Assembly: GCF_900104145.1 (NCBI RefSeq)
Contig: NZ_FNLB01000006.1
Span: forward strand, 1,943,001 to 2,007,000
Source: Pseudovibrio sp. Tun.PSC04-5.I4
Lineage (GTDB): Bacteria; Pseudomonadota; Alphaproteobacteria; Rhizobiales; Stappiaceae
Direction: 5' to 3'
Length of the DNA stretch: 64,000 bases
Positions 1 to 8,893 of the stretch are shown one piece after another. Position 1 is the first letter of the stretch. Each line of letters starts with the position of its first letter. The notes below the pieces were generated by a model. That model ran no database searches. It saw only the letters and a list, made by a program, of their open reading frames with translations, and had not been told where the DNA came from. Made by a program: the position numbers and the translations under genes.

Positions 1-917
1 TCGGCCTCACCTTTAAGGAGCTGAAGGATCAGGATCTCTACCACCCAGACCTGCGCATGTTTGAAGTCTTCGACAAAAATGGCGATCATCTCGGCATCTT
101 CCTTGGCGATTACTTTGCCCGCCCGTCCAAACGCTCTGGCGCATGGATGAGCGCTTTCCGCTCCCAGCAGAAACTCAAAGGCGATATCCGCCCAATCATT
201 GTCAACGTCATGAACTTCTCAAAGGCACCGGAAGGCGAACCAACCCTTCTCACTTTTGACGATGCCCGTACCCTGTTCCATGAATTCGGGCACGGCCTGC
301 ATGGTCTCATGTCCAATGTCACCCATCCGTTGATCTCAGGCACCAGCGTGGCGCGTGACTTTGTTGAGCTCCCATCCCAGCTCTTTGAGCATTGGCTGGA
401 TCAACCTGAAATCCTGAAGACATTTGCACGCCACTACAAAACCGGTGAAGCGATCCCTCAGGAATTGCTGGACCGCCTGCTGGCAGCCGCCAACTTCAAC
501 CAAGGTTTTGCAACAGTCGAATATCTGGCAACCGCGATTGTCGATATGGCGATCCATAAAGAAGAAAAACTGGATGGTCTGGATCCGGCACAGATAGAAG
601 CGAAGGTTCTTGACGAAATCGGCATGCCAAAAGAAATCATCATGCGCCACCGCATACCACACCTCATGCATGCGTTCTCTGGAGATGGATACTCAGCTGG
701 CTACTACAGCTACCTCTGGTCAGAAGTAATGGATGCAGATGCATTCCAAGCCTTTGAAGAAACCGGTGATGCGTTTGATACTGACACAGCAAAGCGACTG
801 GAAAAATCCATCTATTCTGCGGGTGGATCTCAGGATCCAGCAAAAGCTTATCTGGATTTCCGCGGAAAGATGCCAAGCATTGAGCCATTGCTGAAAGGCC
901 GTGGATTGGTGAGCTAA
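1..917 (+). CDS. M3 family zinc oligopeptidase (OpdA/Dcp type), C-terminal part
   Basis: The gene is open at the left edge: the reading frame continues upstream of the first ATG at 57 to position 3, so only about the last 304 residues are present of a family usually near 680-700 aa. The thermolysin-like HEFGH zinc motif is encoded at 279-293, and the third ligand is probably the Glu of DFVELPSQ about 25 residues later, as in the M3 family. The family cleaves short peptides in the cytoplasm after signal-peptide or protein breakdown. Oligopeptidase A and peptidyl-dipeptidase Dcp cannot be separated from this fragment. A rho-independent terminator follows the stop. Confidence 0.92.
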   Translation, partial: GLTFKELKDQDLYHPDLRMFEVFDKNGDHLGIFLGDYFARPSKRSGAWMSAFRSQQKLKGDIRPIIVNVMNFSKAPEGEPTLLTFDDARTLFHEFGHGLHGLMSNVTHPLISGTSVARDFVELPSQLFEHWLDQPEILKTFARHYKTGEAIPQELLDRLLAAANFNQGFATVEYLATAIVDMAIHKEEKLDGLDPAQIEAKVLDEIGMPKEIIMRHRIPHLMHAFSGDGYSAGYYSYLWSEVMDADAFQAFEETGDAFDTDTAKRLEKSIYSAGGSQDPAKAYLDFRGKMPSIEPLLKGRGLVS

Positions 918-938
918 ACATCACAGTTCCAAACACAA

Positions 939-968
939 AAAGGGCGGACCAGCAGGTTCGCCCTTTGT
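939..968 (+). terminator. rho-independent terminator after the M3 peptidase
   Basis: An 11-bp stem (one G-T wobble) with a 4-nt loop runs from the AAGGGCG arm to the CGCCCTT arm, followed by TTTG. It lies 22 bp past the peptidase stop and faces the convergent DUF423 gene. Confidence 0.75.
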
Positions 969-992
969 CGTTTTGGCTCTAAATGATGAAAG

Positions 993-1412
993 CTAACCTT
1001 TCATCATCCGCTTCAGACCACATAAAAACACCACAAGCCACCCGAGCACCATCAGCATACCTCCGGTTGGAGCGGCAAAATCAAACAGCTTCTCGCCAAC
1101 AAACAAGCGCTGAGCCAGATCACCACAAAACAGGCCAACTCCGGCAATCAAAAGCAGCATGGCAAAGGCGATACCTCTGGAAGAGGTAATGCCATGAGCA
1201 ACGCCAAGACCCACAAAAGCAGCCGCATGCATCATCGTAATCTGAGAGATAATCATCAGGTATTGATTGTCGGTCGCATGAGAGGCTGCAGCAGAAGATA
1301 AAACAGCTATGACACCGCAAACACCGCCAAGTGCCAAACCAAGCCCTAGTCCATGACCCAATTTAAGGCGCGTCTGATCAGATCCCGCCACGTCACCAGC
1401 ATTTTCCGGCAT
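993..1412 (-). CDS. DUF423 family inner-membrane protein
   Basis: A small hydrophobic protein of about 139 aa with roughly four membrane segments. The first helix is glycine/alanine rich (GLGLGLALGGVCGVIAV), and the central AAAFVGLGVAHG and C-terminal APTGGMLMVLGW stretches are typical of the DUF423 (YgdD-like) family, whose function is unknown. I chose the ATG at 1412 because an AAGGAG Shine-Dalgarno sits 6 nt upstream; the frame remains open to an ATG at 1430 and a TTG at 1433. It is convergent with the M3 peptidase gene and divergent from the GNAT gene. Confidence 0.78.
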   Translation of the reverse strand: MPENAGDVAGSDQTRLKLGHGLGLGLALGGVCGVIAVLSSAAASHATDNQYLMIISQITMMHAAAFVGLGVAHGITSSRGIAFAMLLLIAGVGLFCGDLAQRLFVGEKLFDFAAPTGGMLMVLGWLVVFLCGLKRMMKG

Positions 1413-1594
1413 TGCCTGCTCCTTATCCATCAATTCTCCATCACAGAGTGCGCGAACCTTTTACGCGTTGCAACTGCATATAGGATGTCCAGCCAAAATT
1501 GCAAAACTGATTGCGACAACGCAAGTCCTCTTTTTGCTGGCAAACCCTCACCCCTCAGATATATCTAATCCGAGCAAGAAGGGTATGAACCGTC

Positions 1595-2077
1595 ATGCAA
1601 GACAACCTAGTCATAACAGATTTAAAGAATGTTCCTCAGTTTCTGGAACAAGCAGCGCAGGGCATGTGGTTGGAATGGTGGGAGGAAGAAGGCCATCCAA
1701 TTGAGGATGTCTATGAGGAATTGCGCAGCAGTCTTGGCACACAAACGCTCCCAACAACCTTAATCGCTCACGATGAAGAGCAATTCCTCGGCATGGTCAT
1801 GTTGGTTAAATCAGACATGAGCAAACGACCTCAATACACGCCATGGCTTGCCTCTCTTTGGGTGGCACCAGACCATCGAGGCAAAGGTGTCGGCTCGCGC
1901 TTAGCAAAAGAGCTGAAAACCCACACTTTTAGCAGCGGTGCTAACCAACTCTATCTATTCGCAAAACCAAGCCTACGCGGGTTCTATGAGACCCTTGGTT
2001 GGCGGTGCATTGAAGACGATGTGAATGGCGTAGACATCTTTATCAAAGAACGCCGCGTGCATGAGCACTCCGCGTAG
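1595..2077 (+). CDS. GNAT family N-acetyltransferase
   Basis: A single-domain 160-aa acetyltransferase. The acetyl-CoA pyrophosphate-binding motif A is visible as WVAPDHRGKGVGSRLAKEL, preceded by the beta strand LASLWV, with a GFYETLGW motif B near the C-terminus. Such proteins transfer an acetyl group from acetyl-CoA to an amine; the substrate cannot be deduced here. The 3' end overlaps the convergent recJ gene by 35 bp, so the last dozen codons are read on both strands. Confidence 0.85.
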   Translation: MQDNLVITDLKNVPQFLEQAAQGMWLEWWEEEGHPIEDVYEELRSSLGTQTLPTTLIAHDEEQFLGMVMLVKSDMSKRPQYTPWLASLWVAPDHRGKGVGSRLAKELKTHTFSSGANQLYLFAKPSLRGFYETLGWRCIEDDVNGVDIFIKERRVHEHSA

Positions 2078-3887
2078 GATCAGCAATATCCGTTATACGC
2101 AGGGATGGTTTCGCTTGTCCCTGCCATGTGTTCACGCTGAGACTTCCGGCGATGTGAAAAGGTTTACCGCGTGCTTTGAGCAAGGCCTGCCCATGCGGTT
2201 GATCTTCCGCCTTAAACGCAATCGCCTTGAGGTTGGTGCCGTCATTGCCGCCAAGAGTCACACTCACATGCCCCTTACCAACCACCTTGGCAAACTTGAT
2301 TGGCACAGATGGCAACGCAAAGACAGGCTCAGCATGAGATGCGCCGAACGGGCCAGCTCTCTCCAATGTATCAAGTAGAGTCAAATTTGCGCCAGCAGGT
2401 GTCAGAACCCCGTCAATGGTCAACTCATGATCAGCAGAGGCCTTCTCTACATCATCAGCCAATTGCTCATTCAAGAACGCTTCAAACTCTTCAATCTTCT
2501 CTTTGCGCACAGTGAGACCGGCCGCCATCGCATGGCCACCGCCTTTAACAAGCAAGCCTTTTTCAACAGCAGCACGCACAGCTGACCCCAGATCAACACC
2601 AATGATAGAACGGCCTGAGCCTGTGCCCATACCGTCCTCATTAAACGCCATGGCAAAGGTTGGACGGCGGTAACGCTCTTTCAATCTAGATGCGATCAAC
2701 CCAACCACACCGGGGTGCCAGCCATCCGCACCGGTCAAAAGCACAGCAGGAGGCATGCCATTGCCTTCCATCTTTTGGAAGGCTTGCCCTTCACCCTCTT
2801 CCAGCATGATAGATTCCAGAGCCTGACGTTCTTGATTGAGACGCTCCAGTGTCGCTGCAATGCGCTCACCTTCATCCCGGTCATCACAGGTCAGCAACTT
2901 CATTCCAAGGGCAGAATCACCAATACGCCCACCCGCATTAATGCGCGGGCCAAGCATATAGCCCAGATGAAAGGTCGTAGGTTTGCCGCTCAGCCGCGAG
3001 ATATCCGCAAGGCAGGAAAGCCCCACATTCTCGCGCCGTGCCATAACCTGTAGCCCCTGCACCACATAGGCACGGTTCAACCCTTTGAGCGGAACCACAT
3101 CACACACGGTCCCAAGTGCAACCAGATCCAGCAGATCCATCAGGCGCGGTTCTGCCCGCTGAGCAAACACACCGCGCCGTCTCAGTTCGCGGTTTAACCC
3201 GACGAGAAACAGGAAGCACACGCCAACGGCTGCCAGATGCCCCTGCCCGGAAAGGTCATCCTGCCGATTGGCATTCACCAGCGCATGAACCTCGGGAAAA
3301 TCAACATCCACCTGATGGTGGTCTAAAACAATCACTTCAAGCCCAAGACGCTTTGCTTCCGCAAAGGCTTCAAAGGAGGTGGAACCACAATCAACCGTTA
3401 TCAAAAGCCGCGCTCCATTGGCGTACAGCTGGTTGATCGCAGTCGGGTTCGGGCCATACCCATCAAAAATGCGGTCTGGAATATACACTTCCGGCTCGTT
3501 GCCAAGTTGCACCAGATAGCGCTTCATGATGGCCGAAGAGGTCGCTCCATCAACATCATAATCACCAAACACAGCGATCTTCACGCCCGCTTGAATGGCA
3601 TCAGCCACCCGCGCACAGGCCTTATCCATATCCACCAGTTTGGATGGATCCGGCATCAGCTCTTTCATAGAGGGTGTTAGGAACCCCGGCGCTTCAGCCA
3701 GTGAAACATCCCGCCCGGCCAGCACACGGCCAACAACCTCAGGCAGGTCCGTTCTTTGGGCAATGGCAAGCGCCCGCGCCAACCCCTGATCATCAAGCCG
3801 CTCGCGCCAGACCCGTGAACTCAAAGACTTGTTGACACCAAGTACGACACGCCGATCAGCGCTGCTTGCATCCATTGTCATAACCAT
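2043..3887 (-). CDS. recJ: single-stranded-DNA-specific exonuclease RecJ
   Basis: RecJ degrades ssDNA 5'-3' in recombinational and mismatch repair. The DHH-phosphoesterase core is clear: VFGDYDVDGATSSA (metal-binding Asp residues), VIVLDHHQVD, then RINAGGRIGDS, and the DHHA1 signature KGGGHAMAAGL, followed by a C-terminal OB fold. Length is about 614 aa, normal for the family. The frame is open to a TTG at 3944, but the N-terminus aligns better by eye if it begins at one of three clustered ATGs (3887, 3881 or 3875); none has a strong Shine-Dalgarno. A terminator separates it from glpX upstream. Confidence 0.95.
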   Translation of the reverse strand: MVMTMDASSADRRVVLGVNKSLSSRVWRERLDDQGLARALAIAQRTDLPEVVGRVLAGRDVSLAEAPGFLTPSMKELMPDPSKLVDMDKACARVADAIQAGVKIAVFGDYDVDGATSSAIMKRYLVQLGNEPEVYIPDRIFDGYGPNPTAINQLYANGARLLITVDCGSTSFEAFAEAKRLGLEVIVLDHHQVDVDFPEVHALVNANRQDDLSGQGHLAAVGVCFLFLVGLNRELRRRGVFAQRAEPRLMDLLDLVALGTVCDVVPLKGLNRAYVVQGLQVMARRENVGLSCLADISRLSGKPTTFHLGYMLGPRINAGGRIGDSALGMKLLTCDDRDEGERIAATLERLNQERQALESIMLEEGEGQAFQKMEGNGMPPAVLLTGADGWHPGVVGLIASRLKERYRRPTFAMAFNEDGMGTGSGRSIIGVDLGSAVRAAVEKGLLVKGGGHAMAAGLTVRKEKIEEFEAFLNEQLADDVEKASADHELTIDGVLTPAGANLTLLDTLERAGPFGASHAEPVFALPSVPIKFAKVVGKGHVSVTLGGNDGTNLKAIAFKAEDQPHGQALLKARGKPFHIAGSLSVNTWQGQAKPSLRITDIADPTRSAHARGVL

Positions 3888-4017
3888 AGAAAAGAACTGC
3901 CCGGATTCATAACGCGTACCGCCGAAAAAGAGGTCCGGCCTCAAACTAGAATACGCGTAAAAAACAAGAATTAAAGCCGCTTTCCCACGTCTCGGTGTGT
4001 AAGTGGCCTCAAATGCA

Positions 4018-4046
4018 AAAGGGGCGAGTGTTTATCACACCCGCCC
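4018..4046 (-). terminator. terminator of the alaC-hom-glpX operon
   Basis: Read on the minus strand, a GGGCGGGTG arm pairs with CACTCGCCC (one G-T pair) across a 7-nt loop and is followed by CTTTTGC. It lies between glpX and recJ, so recJ probably has its own promoter. Confidence 0.65.
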
Positions 4047-4079
4047 AATTTCATGATCTATCGTGCAAACAGCTGCAAA

Positions 4080-5075
4080 TCAATCCAGATGGAACTTTTC
4101 CAGCTGATTATGCTGCGCTTCGATGAAGCGTACAGTGCCAGTGGTCGAGCGCATCACTACCGTATGGGTGGTGATGTGGTTGCGGCCAAACTTAACGCCC
4201 TTCAGGAAGTTGCCAGTGGTTACACCAGTTGCCGCGAAGATAACGTCTCCCCCAGCCATTTCTTCCAGAGTGTACTTGCGGTGAATGTCGTCAATGCCCA
4301 TTCGTCCAGCACGTTCCACTTGCTCATCGCGGGTGATGACCAAACGGCCCTGCATCTGACCACCGATACAACGCAATGCCGCGGCAGCCAGCACACCTTC
4401 AGGTGCCCCGCCAATACCAACGTAAAGGTCGATACCGGTTTCTTCCGGGTCCGTGGTGTAGATAATGCCAGCAACGTCGCCATCGCCAATCAGGAAGATG
4501 GAAGCACCAGTGCCGCGAATTTCGTCAATCAATTTTGCATGACGAGGACGATCCAGCACACACACTGTCACGTCTTTGATTTCACAGCCCTTGGCCTTTG
4601 CAACAGCGGCTAGGTTTTCCTGAATAGGACGATCAAGATCGATCGTGCCTTCTGGGTAACCTGGACCAATCGCGATCTTATCCATATAGCTGTCTGGTGC
4701 GTTCAGCAGGCCACCAGCCGGTGCCAACGCAATAACAGCAATGGAATTAGGCATGTTCTTCGCGCAGATCGTAGTGCCTTCCAGCGGATCAAGCGCGATA
4801 TCAACCTTAGGACCATCCTTGGTGCCGACTTGTTCGCCAATATAAAGCATCGGCGCTTCGTCGCGCTCCCCTTCGCCGATCACGACAGTGCCGTCGATCG
4901 GAAGCTGGTTCAGTTCGCGGCGCATTGCGTCCACAGCTGCCTGATCGGCAGCCTTTTCATCGCCCCGCCCACGAAGGCGTGCTGCAGATACAGCAGCACG
5001 TTCCGTAACACGTGCAAGTTCCAGTGTCAGAATACGGTCAAGAACGTCAGTTGCGTCCTGATGACTATCCGCCAT
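4080..5075 (-). CDS. glpX: class II fructose-1,6-bisphosphatase
   Basis: Hydrolyses fructose-1,6-bisphosphate to fructose-6-phosphate in gluconeogenesis. The 331-aa protein shows the GlpX signatures GEGERDEAPML, the metal/phosphate-binding DPLEGTT, IGDGDVAG and GGAPEGVLAAAA. The ATG at 5075 follows a GAGAGG Shine-Dalgarno. It is the third gene of a same-strand group with alaC and hom (47-bp gap to hom), a common order in alphaproteobacteria, and a terminator follows it. Confidence 0.97.
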   Translation of the reverse strand: MADSHQDATDVLDRILTLELARVTERAAVSAARLRGRGDEKAADQAAVDAMRRELNQLPIDGTVVIGEGERDEAPMLYIGEQVGTKDGPKVDIALDPLEGTTICAKNMPNSIAVIALAPAGGLLNAPDSYMDKIAIGPGYPEGTIDLDRPIQENLAAVAKAKGCEIKDVTVCVLDRPRHAKLIDEIRGTGASIFLIGDGDVAGIIYTTDPEETGIDLYVGIGGAPEGVLAAAALRCIGGQMQGRLVITRDEQVERAGRMGIDDIHRKYTLEEMAGGDVIFAATGVTTGNFLKGVKFGRNHITTHTVVMRSTTGTVRFIEAQHNQLEKFHLD

Positions 5076-5122
5076 TTAAACCTCTCGGGTGTCCTGTCAT
5101 TCACGCATAAACGTGAGCTCAG

Positions 5123-6448
5123 TTATTTCAGGTTTTCTATACGTAGCATCTGTGGCTTACCAGAAGTTACATTTTCAGCAGCAATTGCATCCAGAGCTTC
5201 GCGCACAGCCAGCTCAGTGGTTTCGTGCGTGATAAGGATGACACTACGCGGTGCTGCAGGATCGCTTACACCATCCTTATCATTTCTGGAATGCGGTCCA
5301 CGTTGAACAATAGACTCAAGGGAGATCCCTTTGTCCGCCATACAACGCGCAATTGTGGCAAAAGTACCGGCTACATCCAACACAGCCAGACGAATGTAGT
5401 AGCCACCTTCATGCGCACGCATACGCGCTGGAACATAAGGGGCAAGCGTTGTTGCAGACTGGCCAAACACTGGCAAAATGATATTGCGCGCAATATCAAC
5501 CAAGTCAGAGATAACGGAGGACGCTGTTGCATCCCCGCCAGCACCAGGACCAACCAGCACAACTTCACCAACAGCATCGCCATCAACAGCAATGGCGTTA
5601 AGGACACCATCAATGCGAGCAATAGCAGAGGATTTTGGCACCATAGTTGGGTGAACACGCTGCTCAATGCCCGTATCGGTTTTCAAAGCAACACCGAGAA
5701 GTTTGATCCGGTAACCAAGCTCATCCGCCGCTTTGATATCAGCATTAGAAATTGATGTGATGCCTTCCACATAGATGGCATCAGCATTCACTTCACAACC
5801 AAAGGCAAGGCTTGTCAGCAATGCCAGCTTGTGAGCGGTGTCAAAGCCCTCAATGTCAAAGGTAGGATCAGCTTCAGCATAACCAAGACGCTGTGCATCA
5901 GCCAGACACTCAGCGAAGGAAAGCCCCTCGCGTTCCATACGTGTGAGAATGTAGTTACACGTCCCGTTCATGATGCCATAAACGCGGGACACATCATTGC
6001 CCGCTAAGCTCTCACGCATGGTCTTGATGATTGGGATACCGCCAGCAGCGGCAGCCTCGTAGTTGAGGCAAACGCCCTTGGCTTCAGCAAGGCGAGAGAA
6101 CTCTACCGCATGCTTGGCAAGGAGCGCTTTATTGGCCGTCACAACGTGCTTACCGGTTTCCAAAGCAGTGCGAACACTAACCTCAGCCGGACCATCTTCG
6201 CCGCCAATCAGCTCGATAAATACGTCAATCCCATCAAACTTAGCAAGTTCGATGGGATCTTCAAACCAGGTCATGCCGTCAAGATTAACGCCGCGATCTT
6301 TAGAACGACTGCGAGCACTCACAGCCACTACTTTGATAGGTCGGCCACATCGGTTGCTAAGAACATTCGCCTTAGCCTCGAGGATACGAACCAACGAAGC
6401 CCCGACGGTTCCAAGACCAGCAACGCCAACTTTCAAAATATCAGTCAT
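5123..6448 (-). CDS. hom: homoserine dehydrogenase
   Basis: Reduces aspartate-semialdehyde to homoserine, the branch point to threonine and methionine. The N-terminal NAD(P)-binding fold starts VGVAGLGTVGASL; the catalytic domain carries NGTCNYILTRM and the YAEADPTFDIEGFD substrate/metal region; the last 85 or so residues form an ACT domain (YIRLAVLDVAGTFATIA), which in this family gives feedback control, usually by threonine. Length 441 aa is normal for the monofunctional ACT-bearing form. It lies 29 bp downstream of alaC and shares its transcription unit. Confidence 0.97.
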   Translation of the reverse strand: MTDILKVGVAGLGTVGASLVRILEAKANVLSNRCGRPIKVVAVSARSRSKDRGVNLDGMTWFEDPIELAKFDGIDVFIELIGGEDGPAEVSVRTALETGKHVVTANKALLAKHAVEFSRLAEAKGVCLNYEAAAAGGIPIIKTMRESLAGNDVSRVYGIMNGTCNYILTRMEREGLSFAECLADAQRLGYAEADPTFDIEGFDTAHKLALLTSLAFGCEVNADAIYVEGITSISNADIKAADELGYRIKLLGVALKTDTGIEQRVHPTMVPKSSAIARIDGVLNAIAVDGDAVGEVVLVGPGAGGDATASSVISDLVDIARNIILPVFGQSATTLAPYVPARMRAHEGGYYIRLAVLDVAGTFATIARCMADKGISLESIVQRGPHSRNDKDGVSDPAAPRSVILITHETTELAVREALDAIAAENVTSGKPQMLRIENLK

Positions 6449-6477
6449 AAATACCCAATGTTTGTAGGGGTTCGACG

Positions 6478-7689
6478 CTAGGCGCCAGATTCACTCAATT
6501 CTTCCGAATTGTTGCCTGCTTCGTCAAAAAGCTTCCGAATTCCACGTGCGGCCTGACGAATGCGCTGCTCGTTTTCAACCAGCCCTATGCGCACAAAGCC
6601 TTCGCCATGTTCACCAAAGCCGATTCCCGGAGCCACCGCCACATCTGCCTTCTCAATAAGCAGCTTGGAAAACTCAAGAGAACCAAGATGCTTGAACTGA
6701 TCTGGGATCGGCGCCCACGCAAACATGGAAGCTTCCGGTGCCGGAATATCCCAACCTGCGCGACCAAAAGAGTCTATCAAGACATCACGGCGCTTCTTGT
6801 AAATTTCACGTGTTTCGCGAATACACTCATCAGAACCGTTCAGTGCCGTAGCCGCAGCCACCTGAATGGGCGTAAACGCACCGTAATCCAGATAGGATTT
6901 TACGCGAGCCAAAGCTGAAATCAAACGCTCATTCCCAACAGCAAACCCCATACGCCAACCCGGCATAGAGAACGTCTTGGAAAGAGACGTAAACTCAACA
7001 GCAATGTCCATAGAGCCTTCAACCTGCAAAATGCTAGGTGGAGGCACATCTCCAAAGTAGATTTCAGCGTAAGCCAGATCGGACAGCACGTAGATCCCAT
7101 GCTTGCGCGCAAACGCCACCACATCGCGGTAAAAATCCAGATCAGCCACGCTTGCTGTCGGGTTCGCCGGGAAGCAGAGGATAATCGCAATTGGCTTAGG
7201 GATAGAGTGAACAACGGCACGCTCCAAAGCCTCAAACAGCTCTGGGCCCGGAGTTGCCGGAATAGAGCGCAGCGAGCCCCCTGCCATCAGAAAGCCAAAT
7301 GCGTGAATTGGATAGGATGGATTAGGCACAAGCACAACATCACCCGGCGCAGTAATCGCCTGCGCCATGTTGGCAAAGCCCTCCTTGGAACCCAGTGTCG
7401 CAACGATCTGCGTATCAGGGTTCAACTTCACACCAAAGCGACGCTCGTAATAACCAGCCTGTGCCTTACGCAATCCGGGAATGCCTTTAGAGGCAGAATA
7501 ACGGTGCGTGCGCGGGTCCTGAACAGTCTCCACCAATTTATCGACGATGTGTTGTGGAGTGGGCAAATCCGGGTTGCCCATGCCCATGTCGATAATGTCG
7601 GCGCCTGCCGCTCGCGCTTTGGCTTTCAGACGATTGACCTGTTCAAAGACATAGGGCGGGAGCCGGCGTGTCTTGTGAAAGTCGTCCAT
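6478..7689 (-). CDS. alaC: class I/II PLP aminotransferase, AlaC type
   Basis: A fold-type I aminotransferase of 403 aa. The PLP lysine is in FTSLSKTFSMPGWRMGF, with the cofactor-binding CFPANPTASV and SDLAYAEIYF motifs and the terminal substrate-binding arginine in FVRIGLVEN. The subgroup preceding hom in alphaproteobacteria is annotated as AlaC/LL-diaminopimelate-aminotransferase-like; in E. coli AlaC makes alanine from pyruvate and glutamate. Whether this copy acts on pyruvate or another 2-oxo acid cannot be told from sequence. It is the first gene of the alaC-hom-glpX unit. Confidence 0.9.
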   Translation of the reverse strand: MDDFHKTRRLPPYVFEQVNRLKAKARAAGADIIDMGMGNPDLPTPQHIVDKLVETVQDPRTHRYSASKGIPGLRKAQAGYYERRFGVKLNPDTQIVATLGSKEGFANMAQAITAPGDVVLVPNPSYPIHAFGFLMAGGSLRSIPATPGPELFEALERAVVHSIPKPIAIILCFPANPTASVADLDFYRDVVAFARKHGIYVLSDLAYAEIYFGDVPPPSILQVEGSMDIAVEFTSLSKTFSMPGWRMGFAVGNERLISALARVKSYLDYGAFTPIQVAAATALNGSDECIRETREIYKKRRDVLIDSFGRAGWDIPAPEASMFAWAPIPDQFKHLGSLEFSKLLIEKADVAVAPGIGFGEHGEGFVRIGLVENEQRIRQAARGIRKLFDEAGNNSEELSESGA

Positions 7690-8011
7690 GACGCGAGCCT
7701 CACTTTCTTAGTGTTTTGCGTATAAAGCTATATTTTGATTTATATTGGAACTTAAACTGCGAGTCATTGCAGCTTCAGTTTCTCCGGCCTTTTAGCAGGT
7801 GCAAACGGATTTCGCATCATCTCTGAAGCACATAACATACTTTTTTTTAAAGTATCCAAAGACCCTGAGAAACTCTAAAAATCGCGGAAAAACCTGAGAA
7901 TTCTGCGGTTTCCGCAAAGAGCGTACATACCTACTTGAGAATTTAGACGGCATTCCTCATAAAATGCACAACTAAAGGTGCACGAGTTTACCTTGAGAAA
8001 GAACTGGAAGA
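7690..8011. other. intergenic region upstream of alaC
   Basis: A 322-bp stretch with no convincing ORF. It should hold the alaC promoter near its left end. Toward the middle is a terminator-like inverted repeat for the lipoprotein gene (listed separately). Nothing else stands out. Confidence 0.5.
7877..7915 (-). terminator. possible terminator of the small lipoprotein gene
   Basis: GCGGAAA (7884-7890) and TTTCCGC (7909-7915) form a perfect 7-bp stem around an 18-nt loop that itself contains the palindrome AGAATTCT. On the minus strand the stem is followed by GATTTTTAG. It lies about 95 bp past the lipoprotein stop. The loop is larger than usual for a terminator. Confidence 0.45.
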
Positions 8012-8341
8012 TTATTGCGCCTGCGCGTCTTGAGGTTGCTGAGTTGGCTCACCGGCAATCGACTTCAGCTGCTCTGCGCTGCTTTCAAAGTTCGCGCCGA
8101 TGCTTGCTCTGCGCCTACTTTCCGAGGAAATAGCCAGCAGATTGGCCTCAGAGGCCGCGCGTTGTGCAGGAGAAAGCAAATCACTCTGTGCTTCAGGTGG
8201 AAGTTCCGCGACACCAGTCTGCCTGGTCCCGTTTCCCTTCTCAATCGCTTCATAAACGGTCAAGGATTCGCCTATTGCACACCCTCCAACAAAACTTGCC
8301 AGCACCACCGCCCCGCAAACTCGTTGAAAAGTAAGTAACAT
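8012..8341 (-). CDS. small outer-membrane-type lipoprotein, function unknown
   Basis: A 109-aa protein with a lipoprotein signal peptide: hydrophobic core VCGAVVLASFVGGC with a lipobox ending at Cys21. The mature part is short, Ser/Ala/Gln-rich and hydrophilic, with no recognised domain. The ATG at 8341 is preceded by GTGAGG at 6 nt, supporting the start. It stands alone between the alaC and phaC units. The family is not recognised, and no role is claimed beyond envelope location. Confidence 0.72.
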   Translation of the reverse strand: MLLTFQRVCGAVVLASFVGGCAIGESLTVYEAIEKGNGTRQTGVAELPPEAQSDLLSPAQRAASEANLLAISSESRRRASIGANFESSAEQLKSIAGEPTQQPQDAQAQ

Positions 8342-8893
8342 TTAGAACCTCACGTATGATCCGATATCTACATAAAAGTAGAGCGCATAAATTTAATAAA
8401 AATGCACTTAGCAGTTGTGCAGGCCTTAGTCTATATATATCACCCTGTTTACAACACTTACTAATTTCCGCTAGGGCAAACGCAACTCAACATATTAACG
8501 CATTGCAGATTACCAAGCATAACCGACAAATATTAAGAAGAAACAGCTCAAGATATCAGAGTATTCCAAGTTTTCCTCAACAGTTAATGCCTCAAATTGA
8601 ACTTAAGAATAGCCTAGGAATTCTCATAGTTCTGAAAGATCTCCTTACTTGCTAAATACCTAATAAGAATCCGCCTAAGGACTAAGGTAAATCGCGTTCT
8701 TTTTCACGTGCCTGTCAAAATTCTTAGGGATATACTCATTATGCCGTTTTTGTGAGCTACTATGCTAACGAAAACAGGTGAGTGCCTGCGGAACGACTTG
8801 GGAAGCAACCGGCGCTCCTACAATATTGAGTGAGCTAGACGAGTTACGGCCCAGCAACACAGACGAGGCCAGATACGGGGAATAAGCAAGCAA
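8342..8893. other. long intergenic region upstream of phaC
   Basis: About 550 bp, AT-rich in the left two thirds. A possible 99-aa frame (8356-8655) has no ribosome-binding site and low-complexity composition and is not called. The right 140 bp probably form the phaC promoter and untranslated leader; GGGGAATAAGC upstream of the phaC ATG is a weak, distant Shine-Dalgarno. No riboswitch or repeat was recognised. Confidence 0.5.

Noticed and set aside
3888..3944. RecJ start at the TTG 3944
   Set aside because: The extra 19 residues are not needed, and three ATGs follow close to the point where family similarity begins; the TTG lacks a Shine-Dalgarno.
8356..8655. 99-aa frame upstream of phaC
   Set aside because: No Shine-Dalgarno, composition is AT-rich random-like, no motif, and it fills a region that should be promoter and leader.
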